NCBI GenBank assembly: GCA_964343195.1
Contig: CAYFIR010000003.1
Span: 62,001-126,000, forward strand
From: CAYVAP01 sp964343195
GTDB taxonomy: Bacteria > Bacteroidota > Bacteroidia > J057
Length of the DNA stretch: 64,000 nucleotides
Reading direction: 5' to 3'
Shown here in pieces: positions 44,995 through 53,310 of this stretch (position 1 is its first letter; each line of letters begins with the position of its first letter). The notes beneath the pieces were generated by a model that worked only from the letters and a program-made list of their open reading frames with translations, did not search any database and was not told where the DNA came from. The position numbers and the translations under genes were made by a program.

Positions 44995-46219
44995 ATGCGG
45001 AAGCCTGTTCTTGGTGGACCTCGGCAGTTCGTCCAGGGTATTCGATAAGGCCTGCCTTCAGGCAGTCGATAGCGCCAAGCAGGTCCAGTTCATTCAGTAC
45101 ATAGGCAATGCGCACTTCCTGATTGCCCAGGCCTTCGCTGGAGTAAAATCCGCCACCTGGTGCCATCATGACGGTGCTGCCTTCATGGTTGAAGGACTCC
45201 AGCATCCACTGACAGAATTTTTCGCTGTCATCGACTGGCAGCTTGACCATGGCATAGAATGCTCCGTTGACCTGCGGCACTTTTACTCCGGGGATTTCGC
45301 GTAGGGCAGTCAGCATGGCGTCACGGCGACCTTTATATTCGGTGACTACTCCATCGTAGAAGCTTTGTGGCAGGTCATAGACTGCTTCGGCTCCGATCTG
45401 CCCCAGTGTCGGGGGAGAAAGGCGAGCCTGAGCCAGCTTCATTACGCCGCTCATGACCTCAGCATTTCGTGAGACGACACAACCGATGCGGGCTCCACAG
45501 GCAGAGAAACGCTTTGAAATGGAATCAGTTACGATTACGTGTTGTTCGGCTCCTTCCAGTCCCAGGATGGACTGATGGGTATATCCGTCATAGACAAACT
45601 CCCGATACACTTCGTCCGCTATCAGGAACAGGTCATGCTTCAGGACAATTTCCTTGAGCTGTGCCAATTCCTCTGGAGTGTATAGGATGCCAGTTGGATT
45701 GCCAGGATTACAAATCAGAATGGCCTTGGTTTGAGGCGTAATCAGTGCTTCAAACTCCTCAATGGAGGGTAAGGCAAAATCTTCCTCTATTTTGGTGGTA
45801 ATCGGCCTCACCTGTACGTTGGAGGCAATTGAAAAACTGTTGTAATTGGCATAAAATGGCTCCGGAATGATCACCTCATCACCCGGATTGAGACAGGCTG
45901 CAAAGACAAAGTTGAGGGCTTCTGAGGCCCCGGTGGTTACGATTACCTCATCGGTAGAGATTTCATGTCCTACCCTGGCGTAATACCTGGTGATGGCTTC
46001 TCGCAGGCTCTGATTCCCTGCGGAATGGCTGTACGCTAATACTTTCGGGGCAGTATCCTGAATGGCTTTCCAGTATTCGGCTGGAGTTTCAATGTCTGGT
46101 TGTCCTATGTTGAGGTGAAAGACCCTGGTGCCGCGCTGCTTGGCTGCTTCTGCAAAGGGAACAAGCTTGCGGATCGGTGAGGCTGGAACCACCTTGGCGC
46201 GTTGGGATACTTGGGGCAT
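44993..46219 (-). CDS. PLP-dependent aminotransferase, class I/II
   Basis: A 408-residue fold-type I aminotransferase. Landmarks are VFHLNIGQPDIETPAEYW, VIVTTGASEALNFVFAACLN (cofactor phosphate site), AILICNPGNPTGILYTPEEL (the conserved Asn), FLIADEVYREFVYDG (conserved Asp and Tyr) and the lysine motif DSISKRFSACGARIGC. Aspartate aminotransferase-like enzymes use 2-oxoglutarate as a common acceptor; which amino acid this one uses is not known. The gene is intact, reads from its own promoter and ends within the terminator shared with the OmpA gene. Confidence 0.93.
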   Translation of the reverse strand: MPQVSQRAKVVPASPIRKLVPFAEAAKQRGTRVFHLNIGQPDIETPAEYWKAIQDTAPKVLAYSHSAGNQSLREAITRYYARVGHEISTDEVIVTTGASEALNFVFAACLNPGDEVIIPEPFYANYNSFSIASNVQVRPITTKIEEDFALPSIEEFEALITPQTKAILICNPGNPTGILYTPEELAQLKEIVLKHDLFLIADEVYREFVYDGYTHQSILGLEGAEQHVIVTDSISKRFSACGARIGCVVSRNAEVMSGVMKLAQARLSPPTLGQIGAEAVYDLPQSFYDGVVTEYKGRRDAMLTALREIPGVKVPQVNGAFYAMVKLPVDDSEKFCQWMLESFNHEGSTVMMAPGGGFYSSEGLGNQEVRIAYVLNELDLLGAIDCLKAGLIEYPGRTAEVHQEQASA

Positions 46220-46419
46220 ATGATTCAGTAGTTAGTCAAATATGAGAGGGCATATGATCTGAAGGGAAAACTCTCTTTTGGTTCCCAAAAACCTTGCCCA
46301 TTGATTCTTGAAGTCCGGGGAGAAATTCGGCAAATAAAGATAAACTCCGCAGATACTTCAGAAAATGTCTTTTCGCACCATTTCTGCTAACCAATTAGGT
46401 GTAGACTGGGAGGGATGGC

Positions 46420-46896
46420 TTAGCTGTCTGATGCTGGAGTATTTTGGGAAGAAGCTTCACCAAAAAATTTCCGGTAGACAGGTCTCCGATAGGCAAACTG
46501 GGCATAGAGTACAGGATACAGCAGCGGATCCGTCAGAAGGCTGGGGGACCGAAAGCGGATGTCATCGACGATGACCGACTCATGTTCGCTCACCTTCTCC
46601 ACTACGTGATGGTGTTCCCACTCTTTTAGAAAAAAGGGGAGCCTGCTGCCACGATCCACAAACCATGCTTTGTTCTCGTCGTGGCCATCTTCAACGATCT
46701 CGCTGACCCAGTCTTCCTTTATGAGTCCCAATAGCTTCATCCTGATGTGGACAATATCTCCTTTATGGGAACCGTCAAACCTGAGCAGCTCGACATCTGC
46801 TCCCGGAGGGCTTAGCCGTTCGAATAAATCCCGGTCAAACTGCTCCATTACCGTCCGGTAATTTCCCATGACAGGTGTTCTAATCTCTATGTGCAT
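46420..46896 (-). CDS. SRPBCC-fold ligand-binding protein
   Basis: A 158-residue protein starting MHIEIRTPVMGNYRTVMEQF, the usual opening of a Bacteroidota SRPBCC (Bet v1-like) family. Further blocks are LLRFDGSHKGDIVHIRMKLL, KAWFVDRGSRLPFFLKEWEH and LLYPVLYAQFAYRRPVYRKF. The fold forms a hydrophobic pocket that binds lipids, pigments or polyketides; no catalytic residues can be pointed to. An upstream ATG would add 11 residues that do not fit the family. It is isolated on its strand, with the NYN-LOTUS gene divergent from it. Confidence 0.75.
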   Translation of the reverse strand: MHIEIRTPVMGNYRTVMEQFDRDLFERLSPPGADVELLRFDGSHKGDIVHIRMKLLGLIKEDWVSEIVEDGHDENKAWFVDRGSRLPFFLKEWEHHHVVEKVSEHESVIVDDIRFRSPSLLTDPLLYPVLYAQFAYRRPVYRKFFGEASSQNTPASDS

Positions 46897-47002
46897 AGCT
46901 TTCTGCAATTCTGTGTGACATTGATTCACTTGGGTACGTCCATAGTAACCTGACTGGGGAGATTCGGTTTGAATCGGAGCAGAATAACAGTTGTTTAGCG
47001 AT

Positions 47003-47032
47003 TGTTCGAATTAACCTTTCCCTGATCGAACA
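47003..47032. promoter_or_regulatory. Inverted repeat TGTTCGA...TCGAACA upstream of the NYN gene
   Basis: Two perfect 7-base half sites are separated by 16 bases, in the divergent gap between the SRPBCC and NYN-LOTUS genes. Their layout fits a dimeric operator; the regulator is unknown. Confidence 0.3.
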
Positions 47033-47154
47033 TGTTTTCTTACATATCATCCAGTTTTTCTACTAAACTCTTTCTCAAAACGTATAGCTAGTAGGTGGGA
47101 GCCCCCCTATAAATAGCCATCTGTTTCCCGCCCAATAAATACCCCAAAATATTA

Positions 47155-48357
47155 ATGGAAAACCCAAACGTAGCCATATACCTTGATTTCGAAAATCTGG
47201 CCATCTCCGCCGAAACTGTTTACCCCTCCAAAAACAAACCCCTTAACATCGAGCCCCTGGTGGATTTTGCCACGACTAAGGGCGTGATTTGTGTAAAAAA
47301 AGCCTATGGAGACTGGTCCAAAGGCATCTTTAGCCAGTATCAGGGGGACCTGATGGGCCAGGGATTTGAACTGATTCACCTACCTGAAACCAATCAGCAG
47401 GGCAAGAATGGTTCTGATGTGCGCCTAGCTGTGGATGTCATGGCCTATATAGAGACCTTCCCTGAAATCGACATCCTCGTGATCGGTTCAGGAGATACCG
47501 ACTTCATTCCCCTAATTCAACACCTTCGCAGCCGTGGAAAATCCGTCATCATTGTCGGATTTGAACATAGCGTGGGAAGCCTGGTAAAACGTAATAGTGT
47601 GGAATTCAAGGCCCTGGAAGATCTGATTGGGGCTCCTGAAGAAGAATCGCCATCGTCAGATCTCACAGAAGAATTGGACATCAGCTATGGTCGTCGCCTG
47701 CTGCAACGCTTTATCCGCAGCAGCAACAACGATGATGAAACCATCCTGATGTCTCAGCTCAAACAGCAGCTATTGAGGCTAGACCCCTCTTTTTCTGAAC
47801 GGGAAATGGGCTTTTCTTCCTTCAAGCAATTCGTCAATCATTTCAAGGGCGACCTGGTCAAAAAGGTGGAAATCAAGGATGAAAGCCTCCCACTGGTCTA
47901 TCTGCAGGAGCCCAAAAGTTCCAACGGTAAAAAAGATTCAGACGATCCTGAGGATGAAGCCTTGCAAAAGGCCGCTTTGCAATTTCTGACCAGGAAGCTC
48001 CGGTATCAGAAAAATGCATTGCTGAGGCTGCAACTCTCTGTGGCTCTGTTTGAGGCAATGAAGGCTGAAGACGAAATGTCGATGAACCAGATGTTTGACG
48101 AAATACATGATCGGTCCAGTCATAAATTTGCAAAGACCGACATCAAAAAGTACGTCAACACCCTGTTCACAGGGGGGGCCTTCAAAGCAGGATCTACCAA
48201 GGACCAGGGGCCATTGCTGGCCAGGCCCTTTAAACTGGACCCCAGCATCGAAAGCCCGGAAGGCCTGGATCAGGTTTATATCCGTCGGGTAAGCGAGATC
48301 CTGCAGAGCCGCTATACCGCCATGGATTCGCACCTTATTCTCGAACTATTGATCTGA
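47155..48357 (+). CDS. NYN-domain ribonuclease-like protein with OST-HTH/LOTUS domain
   Basis: A 400-residue protein. The N-terminal NYN (PIN-like) nuclease domain, residues 1-150, has the acidic landmarks NVAIYLDFENLAIS, GSDVRLAVDVMAYIE and ILVIGSGDTDFIPLIQHLRS. Residues about 178-250 form an OST-HTH/LOTUS domain (RRLLQRFIRSSNNDDETILM ... FSSFKQFVNHF), which binds RNA, reportedly G-rich or G4 forms in some members. The C-terminal 130 residues look like a second, weaker OST-HTH-like repeat. It is followed after 25 bases by a SWIM zinc-finger gene, so the two are probably co-transcribed. The NYN acids suggest an active nuclease; the RNA target is unknown. Confidence 0.87.
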   Translation: MENPNVAIYLDFENLAISAETVYPSKNKPLNIEPLVDFATTKGVICVKKAYGDWSKGIFSQYQGDLMGQGFELIHLPETNQQGKNGSDVRLAVDVMAYIETFPEIDILVIGSGDTDFIPLIQHLRSRGKSVIIVGFEHSVGSLVKRNSVEFKALEDLIGAPEEESPSSDLTEELDISYGRRLLQRFIRSSNNDDETILMSQLKQQLLRLDPSFSEREMGFSSFKQFVNHFKGDLVKKVEIKDESLPLVYLQEPKSSNGKKDSDDPEDEALQKAALQFLTRKLRYQKNALLRLQLSVALFEAMKAEDEMSMNQMFDEIHDRSSHKFAKTDIKKYVNTLFTGGAFKAGSTKDQGPLLARPFKLDPSIESPEGLDQVYIRRVSEILQSRYTAMDSHLILELLI

Positions 48358-48382
48358 TTGCGGCAGTGCCGTAACTTGAGGC

Positions 48383-49651
48383 ATGTCTCAAGGTCCTACC
48401 CTGGAAGTCCTGCGCGAATTGGCGCCCGATCCCAAAGCCTGGGATCGGGCTTCAGAATTGGCCTATCCTCAAAACTGGACCGCCCTAAAGAAATCCGGGG
48501 ACCTGATCTGGGCCCGTTACTACAACTATCAGGTTGCTGCCAACCTCCGGGTCCTTCAGGGGCAATGCACCTGTCCCAGTCGCCAGAAACCCTGTAAACA
48601 TGCTCTGGGGCTGATGGTGTTGCACCACCGTTACCCAAATACCTTCCAGGGGGATGCCATCCCTGAGGGACTAGCCACTTTCGCCAGTAAATCTCCTTCT
48701 GGTAGCAGTTGCGTGGCCCCCAATCCCCCAAAAGGGGATGACAATCGGCTTCAGCAGCGCCTGCAAGATATTGGAGGCGGGCTGGTGGAGCTACGCTTGT
48801 GGCTCAGGGATACCGTGCAGATGGGGCTGGCCAACCTGGAGCAACTGCCTGATGCTCAGTGGGCACACATTCGGGCCCGGCTCACTGATGCCAAAGCATC
48901 TGGTCTTGCCAATCGGATTGATGCGCTGAAAGAAGCGGTGCGCCAGGAAAATGGGCATCGACAGGCGCTACATCAGATTGGACTCTTGCAGCTGTTTTGT
49001 GAAGGGTTCAGGCATTTGGAGGAACTGGGACCGGAGATGCGGCAGGAAATTTTCAATCAGGCGGGAATCAATCAAAAGAAGGCTGATATCCTCAGCAGCG
49101 GGGGCTTGAGTGACCACTGGATCGTGCTGGGGCGGCGGGTAGAAATTCAGGAGCGGTTTGATATACAGCGCACCTGGCTACAGGGGCGTAATACGAAACG
49201 ATTGGCGCTGCTATTGGAGTTTTCCATAGCAGGAAGTGGGTTTGAGGTTCAGTTGGATGCTGGCCAGGCCTTCCATGGGGCACTTTGTTACTATCCGGCG
49301 GGTTTCCCTATTCGGGCTTTGATTCAGCAGAGCGATCCTCCCCATTCTAGCCCGATGCTTCCTATTGCCTGCTCGCTCGATGAAAACCTGGAGAGCTATG
49401 CTAATGCCCTTTCCTATAATCCCTGGTTGGATCGCTACCCCATGGTGCTGGATGGCCTCCGGGCAACCGGAGATGAATCATTTCTTGTGGATGAGAAGAA
49501 TCAGGTAATTCCGTTACACCCCGCTTTTTCTCGGCATTGGGAGCTACTAGCGCTAAGTGGCGGCAGCTTTTTTAAGGTGATGGGAGAATGGGATGGGTAT
49601 CAGTTGTTCCCCCTGGCGGCGGCTGAGGGCAGCAGATGGGTGAAAATCTAA
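48383..49651 (+). CDS. SWIM zinc-finger protein
   Basis: A 422-residue protein with an N-terminal SWIM zinc finger: GQCTCPSRQKPCKHALGL around residues 59-76, the CxCxnCxH pattern. SWIM fingers bind DNA or proteins. The rest is mainly helical up to about residue 220, then beta-rich, with no recognised domain (QERFDIQRTWLQGRNTKRLA). In other bacteria SWIM genes often sit beside a MoxR ATPase and VWA genes; those are absent here. It follows the NYN-LOTUS gene by 25 bases on the same strand and is convergent with an ECF sigma gene. Function unknown; a role in nucleic-acid handling with the nuclease is inference. Confidence 0.75.
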   Translation: MSQGPTLEVLRELAPDPKAWDRASELAYPQNWTALKKSGDLIWARYYNYQVAANLRVLQGQCTCPSRQKPCKHALGLMVLHHRYPNTFQGDAIPEGLATFASKSPSGSSCVAPNPPKGDDNRLQQRLQDIGGGLVELRLWLRDTVQMGLANLEQLPDAQWAHIRARLTDAKASGLANRIDALKEAVRQENGHRQALHQIGLLQLFCEGFRHLEELGPEMRQEIFNQAGINQKKADILSSGGLSDHWIVLGRRVEIQERFDIQRTWLQGRNTKRLALLLEFSIAGSGFEVQLDAGQAFHGALCYYPAGFPIRALIQQSDPPHSSPMLPIACSLDENLESYANALSYNPWLDRYPMVLDGLRATGDESFLVDEKNQVIPLHPAFSRHWELLALSGGSFFKVMGEWDGYQLFPLAAAEGSRWVKI

Positions 49652-49692
49652 CATGAAAGTAGGGACGAAAGAGACAACTGGCCCGTATGCTT

Positions 49693-50271
49693 TTACCGAT
49701 CCTGCTGCATCTGACGGTATAGCCATGCGCGGGCAAAATTCCAGTCGCGCTTCACAGTCGCCGGAGAAGTATTTAATGCTTCGGCAGTTTCTTCGATGGA
49801 CATTCCGCCGAAGAAGCGACACTCTACCACCTGGGCCTGTCGTTCACTGCGCTCCTGTAACTGCTTGAGGACCGTATCAAGCGAAAGCAATTCATCGACC
49901 AGTTCATCGGTCATGGGAATGGCGAAATCGACCTGATCAAGGGACATTTTTTGCTTGTCGCCTCCACGCTTGATGGCGTGTCTATGCTGGGCATAGTTGA
50001 TGAGCACCTGTCGCATGGCGCGTGCTGCAATATGGAAAAAGTGGGCTCTATTCTGGAAATTGACCGAAGTCTGGTCCACCATTTTCATATAGGCTTCATG
50101 GACCAGAGCGGTGGTATTCATGGTTTCAAGGCCATGAGATTTCCATCTGACACGGCGGGCTACCTGTCGGAGTTGTTGATATACGAAGGGAAATAATTCG
50201 TTAAAGGCGGTCGGGTCTCCCCCTTCCAGCGATTTAAGCTTCTGGGTAATCAAATCTGGAGAAGGTATCAT
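49693..50271 (-). CDS. ECF-type sigma factor
   Basis: A 192-residue sigma-70 family factor of the ECF type. Region 2 contains LFPFVYQQLRQVARRVRWKS, LVHEAYMKMVDQ and ARAMRQVLINYAQHRHAIKR; the region 4 helix-turn-helix is MSIEETAEALNTSPATVKRD. A GTG two codons earlier overlaps the stop of the preceding gene; the ATG is used here. It follows the PGRP-like gene with only five bases between them, so they form one unit. No anti-sigma gene is beside it, so the PGRP protein itself, or a distant factor, may regulate it. Confidence 0.88.
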   Translation of the reverse strand: MIPSPDLITQKLKSLEGGDPTAFNELFPFVYQQLRQVARRVRWKSHGLETMNTTALVHEAYMKMVDQTSVNFQNRAHFFHIAARAMRQVLINYAQHRHAIKRGGDKQKMSLDQVDFAIPMTDELVDELLSLDTVLKQLQERSERQAQVVECRFFGGMSIEETAEALNTSPATVKRDWNFARAWLYRQMQQDR

Positions 50272-50276
50272 CTGCA

Positions 50277-51761
50277 CTAATTCCTCACACTAATGATTTG
50301 GGTGTTGACCGTGTGACCCGCAATGGATTTTATGTAGTAGATCCCATCAGAAAGGACAGGGAGCTGTATCCTGCGTTGCTGCGGCCCACTATTCAAGTAG
50401 AAATTATCATGCCACACCCTTTTGCCTGAGAGGTCAAATACCTCGAAACTTACCTCCTGGGGAGTTGGCAGCTCAAAGGCTATCTGAAAACTGCCGTTGG
50501 AAGGATTGGGGAATATGTTGACATCTGAGATAGCTTCAGCAGGTTGGATGGATGTGGCATTCAGGCACTGGGTTACCTGATCTACAACCTCTGATCGGAA
50601 AGCCGAGTTGACCAAAACACTTCCGGAGCATGGATCTCCGGTGAAGTCTGTTCCATTTGTGATTACTGGTATATTGCTTAGTCCCGAAATGGTATTCTGG
50701 GTTTGCAGAGGATCGATTCCGCTCTGGACCATCTGCCAGGCAAGCAGCTTTTTAAGGCTGTTCACCTGTTCAGGTGAGGGGTTGGGATCAGCAGTCTTTC
50801 CAAAAGTGCCGAGTAAGCAGATACCGGTGGTTCCGACCTCGGCTTTGGGGTCGCCAGAGAGGTAATCTCCTACGACATTGAGTCCTCCTCCGCGCGCCTC
50901 ATAGATAACTCCCTCAGGGTCAATGATCCAGTTATAGCCAAGGTCGCATTTGCCCAGGACATTGACATGATAGCTGTATAGGGACAATACTTCTGCCGGC
51001 CAGTTTCGACTTTCGTTGGATGTGTTGGACTGAGTAACCACACAGTGGCTAATACTTGCATACTGGGGCTGTAGGCAGGTGTAGGCCTGGGTATCGGGAT
51101 CCGGGGCATACCAGGCGGCACGGTCAAAGTATCCAGGATGGCTACAGGTAGAGGAAGCATCTCCACTAAGTCTGTACTTAAGTCCATGGGGATTCAGGGG
51201 GCGCGGATCCTCTACATGCGAAATATGCAGTTTGAGGGGGGACAGGACCATAGGGGTTGCACCTATGCCTCGGGCTGACACGAAAATAGTATACCGGAGC
51301 CCGGTCGCTTCTGCGGGAACCTGGATTTGCTGAGAAAACCAGATTTCAGGTTGGTCATCCTGGGTGAGGACAGGACAGTAGCTCAGGTGATCAGCTGAAA
51401 CCCATTGCTGGTTGGGAAGGAGAAACTCCAGCATAATGCCCATGCTCTGGGACTCAAAAGGCGTGGCTTCTATTTCTAAAGCCACGGTACGATAAACTGA
51501 TGTATCACTTTGGGGCATTGTGATCTCCGCAGACCTGTAGGTTGCGGCAATATCCGCTTGCTTGGTGATCAGTTGTCCATGTTGGCTAAGGGCAAAATTA
51601 TCCATGAGGAAGCTCCCTGTGTGCCCGCCGTAGCTGGGTGCCAGGAGATGATATTGCAGACTTGACTGGGCCACCAGGCAGGATGGGCTTGAGTACCAAC
51701 CTATTAAGCCTACTAACCCGAAGATTGCAAGGATATTTTTTGCCAAAACCGTATTTGCCAT
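50277..51761 (-). CDS. PGRP/amidase_2-like protein with T9SS sorting domain, probably zinc-deficient
   Basis: A 494-residue secreted protein. After the signal peptide (NILAIFGLVGLIGWYSSPSC) comes a beta-rich domain to about residue 190, then a peptidoglycan-recognition/amidase_2 domain with SISHCVVTQSN (H239, first zinc ligand) and CDLGYNWIIDPEGVIYEARG (Y276). Where active relatives have the second histidine eight residues before the ligand cysteine, this protein has G370 before C378 (ITNGTDFTGDPCSG). So it may bind but not cleave. The tail has a type A sorting domain (VNIFPNPSNGSFQIAFELP ... LSDGIYYIKSIAGHTVNTQI). A second-codon GTG start is possible. The sigma factor gene follows directly. 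Confidence 0.82.
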   Translation of the reverse strand: MANTVLAKNILAIFGLVGLIGWYSSPSCLVAQSSLQYHLLAPSYGGHTGSFLMDNFALSQHGQLITKQADIAATYRSAEITMPQSDTSVYRTVALEIEATPFESQSMGIMLEFLLPNQQWVSADHLSYCPVLTQDDQPEIWFSQQIQVPAEATGLRYTIFVSARGIGATPMVLSPLKLHISHVEDPRPLNPHGLKYRLSGDASSTCSHPGYFDRAAWYAPDPDTQAYTCLQPQYASISHCVVTQSNTSNESRNWPAEVLSLYSYHVNVLGKCDLGYNWIIDPEGVIYEARGGGLNVVGDYLSGDPKAEVGTTGICLLGTFGKTADPNPSPEQVNSLKKLLAWQMVQSGIDPLQTQNTISGLSNIPVITNGTDFTGDPCSGSVLVNSAFRSEVVDQVTQCLNATSIQPAEAISDVNIFPNPSNGSFQIAFELPTPQEVSFEVFDLSGKRVWHDNFYLNSGPQQRRIQLPVLSDGIYYIKSIAGHTVNTQIISVRN

Positions 51762-51888
51762 CACGGTCGTAAGATAACGATTTTCGAGGACCTTGCCAGT
51801 CCGATTCCCTGAACCTTTGCCTCCGTGGATAAAATATTGTTAACCGTACGCAATCGGAGGACAATCGTAACTGCTGATAGCCAGTTGT

Positions 51889-53064
51889 TTAGGCATAGCT
51901 CTTGCGCTGAGCTTTGGCCCAGGTAACTTTTTGTTCACCACGGCGATAGCGTCTCCAGCCCAGCCATATGCACACATTCATCATGACGAAGTAGTATGGC
52001 ACAAACAGGGCCTTGAGCCGTATCTCACGGCTTTCCATCCACCAGCCCAATCCTGCCAGTAAATAAAAAGCAATTTGCCCTATAGCCATCAACGAATAAA
52101 TACCTCCGAGTTGCCAGGCAAGGATCGGGGCCGCAATGAGCAGCCAGCCCAGCCCTAGTGGAGCCAGGGTCCAGCGAAGCACCCGATGGGATATATATTG
52201 AAAGGACAGCTTGCCATATTTGATCGGATTGAGTAGATCTCGCAGCCTCCACATGGCCTGGAAGGCCCCGGCGCTGATCCGGATCTTTCGTTTGATTTCT
52301 TCTTTCACCGTCATGGAGGCAGTCTCTACCGCGTAGGCTTCCGGTACATAGGCCACTCGGTATCCATCCTGAGCAATTGACATGGTCAGGTAAAAGTCTT
52401 CGATCAGGCTGTCGGGAGGCACTTCTCTAAAGGCATCCCGTCGAACGGAAAAAAGTTCTCCTGCCGCGCCTACCACACTGTACCATTCTCCGTCCCACTG
52501 CTTGAGTTTGGATTCATATTTCCAGTACAATCCTTCTCCTGCTGCGCTGGCATTGTCCTGCTCAGCCATGTGCACCCGCTTTTCACCGGCTACTGCTCCT
52601 ATCTGTGGATCTGCATAGGGCTTCACGAGATTTCGGATAGCTTGCTTGTTGAGCAGCGTATTGGCATCAGAGAACACCACAATTGGGGTGTCGATCAGCG
52701 GCATCACGCGGTGAACCGCCGCTAGCTTGCCCCTACGTTCTGGCTGATGATAGTGCCGAATCTGAGGGTAACGACCCACTACTTCCGGACTATTATCATT
52801 AGATCCATCCGTCACAAACACCCAGTGCAGCTTTCCCTTGGGATAATCCAGGTCCAGGCTGTTCTCTATTTTTTGTTGGATAAAGTCCTCCTCGTTGTAG
52901 GCCGCAATAAGCAGGGTGACCTCAGGTAAATCTTCTTCAGCAAACCCTCTATTTTCCTTTCGCTTTTTTAGGGCCAAAAGTCCCCTCAGCAGGATGCCAT
53001 ATCCCAGGTAGGAGTAGAACAGAAGGAAGAGGAATATCCAGAATGAAATAACCAGAAAATTCAT
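51889..53064 (-). CDS. Glycosyltransferase family 2 membrane protein
   Basis: A 391-residue enzyme anchored by one N-terminal membrane helix (FLVISFWIFLFLLFYSYLGY) and several at the C-terminus (about residues 295-370). The catalytic GT-A domain shows TLLIAAYNEEDFIQQKIENS, the DxD-like IVVFSDANTLL and the acceptor motif LIEDFYLTMSIAQDGYRVAY. The QxxRW-like element of processive synthases appears only as a weak FQAMWRLRDL. It is the most downstream gene of the minus-strand polysaccharide cluster and probably adds sugars to a lipid-linked intermediate at the inner face of the membrane. Donor sugar unknown. Confidence 0.87.
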   Translation of the reverse strand: MNFLVISFWIFLFLLFYSYLGYGILLRGLLALKKRKENRGFAEEDLPEVTLLIAAYNEEDFIQQKIENSLDLDYPKGKLHWVFVTDGSNDNSPEVVGRYPQIRHYHQPERRGKLAAVHRVMPLIDTPIVVFSDANTLLNKQAIRNLVKPYADPQIGAVAGEKRVHMAEQDNASAAGEGLYWKYESKLKQWDGEWYSVVGAAGELFSVRRDAFREVPPDSLIEDFYLTMSIAQDGYRVAYVPEAYAVETASMTVKEEIKRKIRISAGAFQAMWRLRDLLNPIKYGKLSFQYISHRVLRWTLAPLGLGWLLIAAPILAWQLGGIYSLMAIGQIAFYLLAGLGWWMESREIRLKALFVPYYFVMMNVCIWLGWRRYRRGEQKVTWAKAQRKSYA

Positions 53065-53310
53065 GTATGGTGACTGTTTATGGGGGATTTGGAGTCGAGT
53101 ATTTTGCTATAATTTGGGGTGTAAATGCCTGTGATTCAATGGGGTTGTATAATGTTGCCGTGGTTTGGCTGACTCTGGCTGTAAGTCCTTTGATGAAAAA
53201 GACTGGGAAGGGGCAATTCGTGCCGATTGTGGAGCTACCTCGCCAATGGAAGCTCTTTCGGAGATGTAAGACCTCCGTCTGGATACACTACTTTTTGATG
53301 CAGCGTGAGA

